Shown here piece by piece: positions 1 to 5,008 of a stretch of DNA of 5,008 bases (its first letter is position 1; each line of letters starts with the position of its first letter). The DNA is taken from the NCBI GenBank assembly GCA_027117675.1, contig JAJAYM010000156.1:1-5008 (forward strand), given 5' to 3'. This stretch comes from Actinomycetes bacterium. GTDB lineage: Bacteria > Actinomycetota > Actinomycetes > JAHEKZ01. The notes beneath the pieces were generated by a model that was not told the origin of the DNA, did no database searches, and saw only the letters and a list, made by a program, of their open reading frames with translations. The position numbers and the translations under genes are program-made.

Positions 1-52
1 CCCACGAGCGCTCCGGCAGGATCCCGTTAGGCAGGACCGGGAAGTCGGACAT
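1..52 (-). CDS. Partial 5' end of an unidentified gene overlapping the Prim-Pol stop codon
   Basis: An ATG shares one base with the TGA stop of the Prim-Pol frame (TGATG), and the frame stays open to the window edge, giving 17 residues that begin MSDFPVLPNG. The overlap suggests translational coupling, as is common in phage and integrative-element replication modules where a helicase or another replication gene often follows a Prim-Pol. No Shine-Dalgarno sequence is visible upstream, which fits coupling but adds no support. The peptide is too short to assign to a family. The alternative is that this frame is the frameshifted continuation of the primase gene rather than a separate gene; the window cannot decide between the two. 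Confidence 0.35.
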   Translation of the reverse strand, partial: MSDFPVLPNGILPERSW

Positions 53-363
53 CACAGCGGTGCCGCGTTGATCCAGCTGTAACCACTGCCGGGTGACGGA
101 GCAATCACGTAGCCACCAACGGCCGGGACATCAACGCCCGGCGCAACCCTGCCCGCGCTGGATCGGTAGCGCCAGTCCGGGTCACGAAACCACAGGTGCT
201 CGCCACCGCTAGGAGTCCTGACCCAGAACGTGGCAGGGACGTCACGCCCCTCGACCAGTCGCGCCCAGTTACCCGGTCCGTCCTCTCCACCCTTGATGTC
301 GAGGTCGATCACCACAAGCCCCGAGAGCCCAGTCACAACCCCGAACAATGCCAGCAGCGGCAA
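52..363 (-). pseudogene. Bifunctional DNA primase/polymerase (Prim-Pol) fragment lacking its N-terminus
   Basis: The 103-residue frame resembles the catalytic core of the Prim-Pol domain family of archaeo-eukaryotic-type primases (pRN1 ORF904-like), which make primers and extend DNA for plasmids, phages and integrative elements. The acidic motif VVIDLDIKGG (Asp20 and Asp22), the TPSGGEHLWF motif (His56) and GVDVPAVGGYVIAPS (Asp78) appear in the family order. Family members usually carry about 60 to 70 residues before the first motif; here a TAG stop lies directly upstream and the only early start is TTG. A GGGGGAG stretch 8 nt before that TTG could be a ribosome binding site, so some translation is possible. 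No upstream frame supplies the missing part. I infer a truncated remnant or an element-edge fragment. A short natural Prim-Pol module followed by a coupled gene is less likely but not excluded. Confidence 0.6.
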
Positions 364-428
364 CTACAGCACTCCCCCAAACCTCAGCAAGGACCTCCGC
401 GATGGCTTTTGCATGTGAAAACTCTGTC

Positions 429-448
429 CTGTGAGAGATCTGTGAGAG
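429..448. repeat. Two direct copies of CTGTGAGAG, 11 bp apart start to start
   Basis: Two perfect copies of the 9-mer CTGTGAGAG (429-437 and 440-448) are separated by AT, so they repeat at about one helical turn. They lie in the non-coding gap about 60 to 80 bp beyond the 3' end of the tRNA-Pro gene, between it and the Prim-Pol fragment. Short direct repeats at this spacing are what arm-type integrase sites or excisionase sites look like near the attachment site of an integrated element. No integrase gene is visible, so the role is inference; the repeat itself is seen directly. Confidence 0.45.
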
Positions 449-508
449 CGGACATCCCAGCTGTTATCGACCACATACGCGGTAGACCCCTGGCCTGCAC
501 AAACACCG

Positions 509-582
<74 letters not shown>

Positions 583-643
583 GTGCCCTAGTTCAAGGCC
601 TGCCAACACTAACGCAACGGCGGGTGCTTGCCGGGGTCGGGAC

Positions 644-1603
644 TCAGGCGGCACCGGGGCGGACGCCGGGCTCGTCAATCGTGAGAGTCCGCGCATCACC
701 GTCCAACGTGGCGGCGACGCCGAACGGGATCGACGCAAGATGCGGGCCGTGCCCCAGAGGCAGTCCGTAGATGACGGGCACACCCAATGACCCGAGGTGC
801 TGTTCCAAGACGTCCTCCAGAGACCGGTCTGCAACCACCTCAGGATCCGGCTGCCCACAACCATGCAAGTCGCTCACGACGAAGCCGGCCACCTCGTCGA
901 AAGCTCCAGCCAACCGCATCTGCCAGAGCATCACGTCGAAATGGATCGTGCGGAGGTCCACCTCTTCGAGCATCACGATGGCGCCCGACAAGTCGAGCTC
1001 ATAGGGGGTGCCGATCAGATGGTTCAGTGTGTAGAGGTTTCCACCGACCACGGGCGCCGACACACGACCACGTGCGATCGGACGGACGTAGGGGTCATCC
1101 GGTCGCCGTGGCACGTCTCCAGTCCCGCCGTCGGTCAACGCCTTGACTGCCGAGTCGAGGGTGAACGCCTCGCGGTCGCTCGACCCGAAGGATCCGAAGC
1201 CGGGTCCGTGAAAAGTACAGAGCCCCGAATGCTTGAGCAGCGCGGCCTGCAGGTTGGTGACATCGCTGAATCCCATGATGGCCTTGGGGTTCTCCGCGAC
1301 CAGGTCATAGTCGATCAGCTGGAGCATCTCGATAGCGCCCACTCCACCCCAAAGGCAGAAGATGACATCAACCTCGTCATCGAGCAGAAGCGCATGTAAG
1401 TCATCGACCCGGTCCTGTGCAGGGCCAGCGACGTAGTCTTGCCTGGCCCAAACACTGTCGGTCAGTCGCACCCCATATCCGCGTGACTTCCACCATTCGA
1501 TCGGACGCAGGACGTCGCTCCGGTTCTCGAAGGGACCTGAAGGGGCGAATACGCCGACTGTGCCTCCAGCGGGTAACGGACTTCCGAACCGAGTCGCTTT
1601 CAC
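644..1603 (-). CDS. S66-family LD-carboxypeptidase (LdcA/MccF type)
   Basis: This 319-residue serine peptidase is close to the usual length of the S66 family. LdcA members remove the terminal D-alanine from murein tetrapeptides during cytoplasmic peptidoglycan recycling; MccF-type relatives instead cleave microcin C-like peptide-nucleotides, and sequence alone does not fully separate them. The predicted nucleophile is Ser113 in IMGFSDVT. The other triad members are Glu213 in VMLEEV and His285 in GLPLGHGPH, matching the Ser-Glu-His triad described for Pseudomonas LdcA. Other family marks are TFHGP (130-134) and GGNL (187-190). The usual RGGYG segment reads LWGGVG (84-89), which keeps the two glycines. 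No signal peptide is seen, as expected for a cytosolic enzyme. The GTG start is supported by GAGGGG 7 nt upstream. The gene lies 34 bp after der and is probably co-transcribed with it. Confidence 0.9.
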   Translation of the reverse strand: MKATRFGSPLPAGGTVGVFAPSGPFENRSDVLRPIEWWKSRGYGVRLTDSVWARQDYVAGPAQDRVDDLHALLLDDEVDVIFCLWGGVGAIEMLQLIDYDLVAENPKAIMGFSDVTNLQAALLKHSGLCTFHGPGFGSFGSSDREAFTLDSAVKALTDGGTGDVPRRPDDPYVRPIARGRVSAPVVGGNLYTLNHLIGTPYELDLSGAIVMLEEVDLRTIHFDVMLWQMRLAGAFDEVAGFVVSDLHGCGQPDPEVVADRSLEDVLEQHLGSLGVPVIYGLPLGHGPHLASIPFGVAATLDGDARTLTIDEPGVRPGAA

Positions 1604-1610
1604 CTCTACA

Positions 1611-1616
1611 CCCCTC
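1611..1616 (-). promoter_or_regulatory. Ribosome binding site of the S66 carboxypeptidase gene
   Basis: GAGGGG lies 7 nt before the GTG start at 1603. It supports this start for a gene that has no upstream ATG in frame, and it indicates independent initiation rather than coupling to der, whose stop lies 34 bp upstream. Confidence 0.6.
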
Positions 1617-1637
1617 GTCGAGGACCTGACGTCGTGA

Positions 1638-2987
1638 CTACTTCTTGAAGCGCTTTTCGCGAACCTTCATCGTGACGTGGATGGGCGTTCCAACAAAGCC
1701 GTACTCCTCACGGAGACGTCGTTCGATAAATCGGCGGTAGCCGGATTCCAAGAACCCAGACGTGAAGAGCGCAAAAGTTGGCGGACGCGTGCCAGCCTGG
1801 GTGGCAAAGAGGATTCTCGGCTGTTTGCCCCCACGCACCGGATGCGGGTGCTCAGCCACCAACCGTCCAAGGAACGCATTGAGCTGGGCGGTCGGCACCC
1901 TCGTGGACCATCCTTCAAGCGCGGCATGGATCGCTGGAACAAGCTTGTCGACGTGCCGACCACTCTCGGCCGAGACATTGACCCGTGGTGCCCACGCCAC
2001 CCGAAGCAGGTCGCGTTCGATCTCCTTGTCGAGGTAGTACCGGCGTTCATCGTCCATCAGGTCCCACTTGTTGTACGCAATAACCAGCGCGCGTCCTGCC
2101 TCAACAACCAGCGTGAGGATGCGGGTGTCCTGCTCGCTGATCGGTTCGCTCGCATCGATCAGTACGACGGCGATCTCCGCTTTCGCCAAGGCTGATTTCG
2201 TGCGCAGGCTCGCAAAGTACTCGCTGCCACTGGCTTCATGAACCCGTTTGCGGATGCCGGCCGTGTCGACGAATCGCCACTCCTCGCCGCCTAGCTCGAT
2301 CAGCTCGTCAACCGGGTCGACGGTGGTGCCGGCAACCGAGTCGACAACCACCCGATCTTCACCGGCGAGTCGGTTCAGCAGGCTTGACTTGCCGACGTTC
2401 GGACGCCCGAGAAGTGCCACTCGGTGCGGTCCCCCTGCAACGACCGTTCCGTCCAGTTCCGGTGGCATGGCCGCGAGCATCGCGTCCAATAGCTCACCGG
2501 AGCCTCGGCCATGAAGTGCCGAAACCGGGAACGGCTCACCGAGACCCAGACCCCACAGCGACGACGCCTCCATCTCCCGCCGGGTGTCATCGACCTTGTT
2601 GGCAGCCAAGATGACTGGCTTGTTGGCGCGCCTCAGCACCTGAACGACAGCCTCGTCGGTGTCGGTGATCCCGACCTCGGCGTCAACGACGAGGAGCACG
2701 ACGTCTGCCGCCTCCACCGCCATTTGTGCCTGTGCAGCTACCCGCGCCGCGAGCCCCCGAGCATCCGGTTCCCAACCCCCAGTGTCGACAACCACGAAGT
2801 CGCGCCCTGACCAGGTGGTGTCGTAGGCGACTCGGTCGCGGGTGACGCCGGGACGGTCCTCAACGACTGCCTCGCGGCGGCCGATGATGCGGTTCACCAG
2901 CGTTGACTTGCCGACGTTGGGACGTCCTACGACTGCCACGACCGGCACGGGGGCGTCGGAGACTGGAAGTTCGTCGTTCTCGCTCAC
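1638..2987 (-). CDS. der: Ribosome assembly GTPase Der (EngA)
   Basis: Der is an essential GTPase with two tandem G domains and a KH-like C-terminal domain, and it acts in 50S subunit maturation. In this 449-residue protein the first G domain shows GRPNVGKS (21-28), PGVTRD (46-51), DTGGW (68-72) and NKVD (130-133). The second shows GRPNVGKS (194-201), GTT (220-222), DTAGIRKR (241-248) and NKWD (306-309). The KH-like part covers about 360-449 and ends in a basic tail (KVREKRFKK), typical of the family. An acidic stretch of about 13 residues precedes the first domain. The GTG start overlaps the cmk stop codon by 4 bp (GTGA) and has no strong Shine-Dalgarno sequence, so translation is probably coupled to cmk. 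All nucleotide-binding motifs are intact, and the product should be functional. Confidence 0.98.
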   Translation of the reverse strand: MSENDELPVSDAPVPVVAVVGRPNVGKSTLVNRIIGRREAVVEDRPGVTRDRVAYDTTWSGRDFVVVDTGGWEPDARGLAARVAAQAQMAVEAADVVLLVVDAEVGITDTDEAVVQVLRRANKPVILAANKVDDTRREMEASSLWGLGLGEPFPVSALHGRGSGELLDAMLAAMPPELDGTVVAGGPHRVALLGRPNVGKSSLLNRLAGEDRVVVDSVAGTTVDPVDELIELGGEEWRFVDTAGIRKRVHEASGSEYFASLRTKSALAKAEIAVVLIDASEPISEQDTRILTLVVEAGRALVIAYNKWDLMDDERRYYLDKEIERDLLRVAWAPRVNVSAESGRHVDKLVPAIHAALEGWSTRVPTAQLNAFLGRLVAEHPHPVRGGKQPRILFATQAGTRPPTFALFTSGFLESGYRRFIERRLREEYGFVGTPIHVTMKVREKRFKK

Positions 2988-3685
2988 GATGTCGCGAAAC
3001 TCGGGATGCGGTCGCGCACCATCGCGACGACCTGGTCAATGACCTCGTCGAGCGTCAGGGCCGTCGAGTCGATCATGACTGCATCATCTGCCTGGGTAAG
3101 TGGTGAGAGTTCGCGGGTTGAATCGAGGTGATCGCGCTGGTCCAGCATCGCAGCGGTGCTCGCGACGCTGATGCCGTGGTCATGGGCCCACTCCGCGGCA
3201 CGCCGTACGGCCCGAGCCTCGGTCGCCGCAACGAGGAAGATCTTCACCGCGGCATCTGGCGCCACCACGGTGCCGATGTCGCGGCCTTCCACGACCACAG
3301 CGCTGCGCTCCATGATTTCCCGCTGGATGGCGACAAGTCGCTCGCGAACGGCCGGCACCGCGCTGACCGCGCTCACCGACTCTGTGACGTGCGGGTCGCG
3401 AATCTCGGTGCTGACCTCGCGGCCGTTTACGTATACCCCCAGAGCCAGCGGGTCGACTGAAATGTCAAGCGTCGGCTCCCCTACGCGAGCAGTCACCGCC
3501 TCGGGGTCAGTGACGTCGACGCCTTCGTTGATCATCCACCAGGTGAGCGCCCGATACATCGCACCGGTGTCCACGTAGTTCCAACCGAGATGCGCAGCAA
3601 CGCCCCGCGCCGTACTCGACTTGCCTGACCCGGAAGGACCATCGACGGCCACAGCGACCAGCGCACCCGTGGTGTCGTGCACCAT
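2984..3685 (-). CDS. cmk: Cytidylate kinase (CMP/dCMP kinase)
   Basis: Cytidylate kinase transfers phosphate from ATP to CMP or dCMP in pyrimidine nucleotide salvage and turnover. The 233-residue product has the normal bacterial Cmk length. It shows the P-loop GPSGSGKSS (16-24), the YVDTGAMYRALT segment (37-48) that contributes to CMP binding, VVEGRDIGTVV (131-141), and the lid/C-terminal motif RDHLDSTRELSPL (184-196). The open frame extends much further upstream, but only the ATG at 3685 has a ribosome binding site and matches the family's start. The extension would run into tyrA and resembles nothing. The 88-bp gap to tyrA shows no clear promoter or terminator, so co-transcription is likely. 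The 3' end overlaps der, and the cmk-der pair is a widespread arrangement. Confidence 0.97.
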   Translation of the reverse strand: MVHDTTGALVAVAVDGPSGSGKSSTARGVAAHLGWNYVDTGAMYRALTWWMINEGVDVTDPEAVTARVGEPTLDISVDPLALGVYVNGREVSTEIRDPHVTESVSAVSAVPAVRERLVAIQREIMERSAVVVEGRDIGTVVAPDAAVKIFLVAATEARAVRRAAEWAHDHGISVASTAAMLDQRDHLDSTRELSPLTQADDAVMIDSTALTLDEVIDQVVAMVRDRIPSFATS

Positions 3686-3692
3686 GGCTGAT

Positions 3693-3699
3693 CCCTCCT
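3693..3699 (-). promoter_or_regulatory. Strong ribosome binding site deciding the cmk start
   Basis: AGGAGGG, close to the full anti-Shine-Dalgarno complement, lies 7 nt before the ATG at 3685. It decides between this start and the many upstream in-frame candidates in a frame that stays open to 3955. Confidence 0.85.
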
Positions 3700-3773
3700 G
3701 TTGCTTCCCGTCGTGGTCGGCCCAGAGGCTACCGGGTTCGCGCCCAGTAAGTCGCTTTGGAAGCCGGGTCAGG

Positions 3774-4877
3774 TTAGTGCGACGACCAGCCGTCGTCGTG
3801 CAGTGCCTGGACGAGGACCGCTGCCTCCGCTGGCCGCACCGAGAGCTCGATGATGCCAACGGGATGGCCGGGTGAGTGCTCCAGAGCGATGTCCTCGACG
3901 CTGGACCCTGCCTTGGCCACCGTGGCGAACAGACGCGCGAGCGCACCCGGCTCATCGGGGATCACGACGGGAACGACGGTGTACGTCGTGGCCGGAGCCC
4001 CGTGCTTACCTGGAATTCGAGTAAAGCCCTCGAGACCTTTATCGAGAAAACTCTGAATGGTTTTATCGACATCTCGGCTTTCTAGCACTGGTGTCCCGAT
4101 GACGCCTTGACCGTCGCCGACCGCCTGGGTAAGCGCCCGCGCCACCGCGGCCAGCTCATCGGCGAGGCGTCCGACCAGCGGCGCGAGGGCAGCCGCATTA
4201 GCCGTCAAGATCTCGGTCCACAGGAGGGGGTCACTGGCAGCAATTCGGACCGTGTCGCGCAGGCCTTGCCCGGCTAGCTCCATCGCTACCGACTCGGCCG
4301 ACTTGAGTTGTCCAGCCACCGCGCTGGCCGCCACCTGGGGAAGATGGGAGACGCGCGCCACCGCGGCATCGTGGCGATGCGCGTCGACGATCAGCGGATC
4401 GGCGCCACAGTCACGGGCCAACTGCTCGACGAGCGCCACTCGGTCAGGTCCGGCCACGCCGTTGGGGCAGATCGCCCAAGGCCGGGCATCGAAGAGATCA
4501 GCCTGAGCGGCAACCGCACCGGACCGCTCACGTCCAGCCATGGGATGACCGCCAACAAATCGCTCTGAATGCCCTAATCTCTGCGCATGACGTTGAGGTT
4601 CAGTCTTAACACTGGCCACATCACTAATTGTCGATGATGGGTATAGTCGAAATGCTTGCTCCATGGCGCCAGCCATCGCAGAGGGTGGCACACAGAGCAG
4701 CACCACGTCCGGGTCGACCGGTGACCAGCCTGCAGTGCCTGCCCCCAGCTCGACCGCCAGCCGCTCAGCGCCCCGATCAGCATCAGCTATCCACACTGAC
4801 CACTGCGTGCGCGACAACGCGAGGCCCACTGACGTGCCCAACAACCCGGCGCCGACGACCTGAATCGAATGATTCAT
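3774..4877 (-). CDS. tyrA: Prephenate dehydrogenase (TyrA) with C-terminal ACT domain
   Basis: TyrA oxidatively decarboxylates prephenate to 4-hydroxyphenylpyruvate in tyrosine synthesis; some actinobacterial members use arogenate instead, which sequence inspection cannot settle. The 367-residue protein has an N-terminal Rossmann nucleotide-binding motif GAGLLG (9-14). It then shows SDVASVKTEP (85-94), the substrate-site segment FVGGHPMAGRERSG with His111, and VSHLPQ with His178, equivalents of conserved TyrA active-site residues. A helical dimerisation region with LRDTVRIAASDPLLW (206-220) follows. Residues from about 302 form an ACT domain (VVPVVIPDEPGALARLF and onward), a likely tyrosine feedback sensor. 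The ATG overlaps the aroH stop by 4 bp (ATGA), so translation is probably coupled; a weak AGGA lies 9 nt upstream. Two internal stretches are clearly less GC-rich than the rest of the gene. Confidence 0.95.
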   Translation of the reverse strand: MNHSIQVVGAGLLGTSVGLALSRTQWSVWIADADRGAERLAVELGAGTAGWSPVDPDVVLLCVPPSAMAGAMEQAFRLYPSSTISDVASVKTEPQRHAQRLGHSERFVGGHPMAGRERSGAVAAQADLFDARPWAICPNGVAGPDRVALVEQLARDCGADPLIVDAHRHDAAVARVSHLPQVAASAVAGQLKSAESVAMELAGQGLRDTVRIAASDPLLWTEILTANAAALAPLVGRLADELAAVARALTQAVGDGQGVIGTPVLESRDVDKTIQSFLDKGLEGFTRIPGKHGAPATTYTVVPVVIPDEPGALARLFATVAKAGSSVEDIALEHSPGHPVGIIELSVRPAEAAVLVQALHDDGWSSH

Positions 4878-5008
4878 TGAGCGAGGTCCTGACGAAGCAC
4901 CTCGGCGCCCCTCAGGTAGACATGGACGATGTCGTGCCGAGGTCGGTCCAACTCGGCGTGCACCATGACCCGCACGACTCTCGGGAGGGCTCCCGCTATG
5001 TCGAGCTC
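4874..5008 (-). CDS. aroH: Chorismate mutase, AroH type (C-terminal part, 5' end outside the window)
   Basis: Reading from the window edge, 44 residues run ELDIAGALPR and onward to LRQDLAQ and a TGA stop. They align without gaps to the C-terminal third of Bacillus subtilis AroH, the trimeric monofunctional chorismate mutase that converts chorismate to prephenate. Counting from the first residue as the equivalent of Glu78, the active-site residues Arg90 (RVMV), Tyr108 (HVYL) and Arg116 (LRQDL) all fall at the expected positions. The protein ends a few residues after the last of these, slightly shorter than the B. subtilis tail. Overlap with tyrA places two consecutive steps of tyrosine synthesis in one coupled unit. 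About two thirds of the gene lies beyond the right edge. Confidence 0.93.
   Translation of the reverse strand, partial: ELDIAGALPRVVRVMVHAELDRPRHDIVHVYLRGAEVLRQDLAQ

Noticed and set aside
583..643. Possible promoter for tRNA-Pro (TTGCGT with a weak hexamer 17 bp later) in the gap after the carboxypeptidase gene
   Set aside because: The downstream hexamer GAACTA matches the -10 consensus poorly, so no promoter can be supported.
797..1399. A 200-residue plus-strand frame opposite the S66 carboxypeptidase gene
   Set aside because: It is fully antisense to a gene with an intact catalytic triad and shows no family features. It is explained by high-GC third-position bias.
1677..2195. A 172-residue plus-strand frame opposite the der C-terminal half
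   Set aside because: It is antisense to conserved der sequence and its translation shows no domain.
3686..3773. Possible terminator or promoter between tyrA and cmk
   Set aside because: No stem followed by a T-run and no recognisable -35/-10 pair was seen; the only clear signal in the gap is the cmk ribosome binding site.
3686..3955. A 90-residue N-terminal extension of cytidylate kinase in the same frame
   Set aside because: It would overlap the 3' end of tyrA, matches nothing in Cmk proteins, and bypasses the strong AGGAGGG site placed 7 nt before the ATG at 3685.

Overview
The window looks like chromosomal DNA of a high-GC Gram-positive bacterium (Actinomycetota, probably class Actinomycetes). 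The reasons are the high GC of the coding regions, the GTG starts, the AroH-type chorismate mutase, the gene order aroH-tyrA-cmk-der, and a TyrA that carries a C-terminal ACT domain. The genus cannot be fixed from the sequence. Every supported gene lies on the minus strand, so transcription runs from the right edge towards the left edge.

The right part (about 5008 to 644) is a compact housekeeping cluster. It starts with the C-terminal 44 residues of a chorismate mutase (aroH), which overlap tyrA (prephenate dehydrogenase) by ATGA. An 88-bp gap follows. Then come cmk (cytidylate kinase), with a strong ribosome binding site, and der (double-GTPase ribosome assembly factor), which overlaps cmk by GTGA. 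An S66-family LD-carboxypeptidase gene begins 34 bp after der. AroH and TyrA act in sequence on chorismate and prephenate towards tyrosine. Cmk supplies CDP/dCDP, Der matures the 50S subunit, and the S66 enzyme probably trims peptidoglycan tetrapeptides during muropeptide recycling.

A complete tRNA-Pro(GGG) gene without an encoded CCA end follows at 582-509. Beyond its 3' end the character changes. There are about 145 bp without a convincing gene, containing a 9-bp direct repeat, and then a short reading frame with the catalytic motifs of a bifunctional DNA primase/polymerase (Prim-Pol) but no usual N-terminal region. Its stop codon overlaps the ATG of another frame that runs off the left edge. 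Prim-Pol genes are typical of actinobacterial integrative elements, phages and plasmids, and tRNA 3' ends are classic integration sites. The left 500 bp are therefore best read as the edge, possibly decayed, of an integrated element at tRNA-Pro. No integrase is visible, so this is inference. I found no convincing new system; this junction is the part most worth following.
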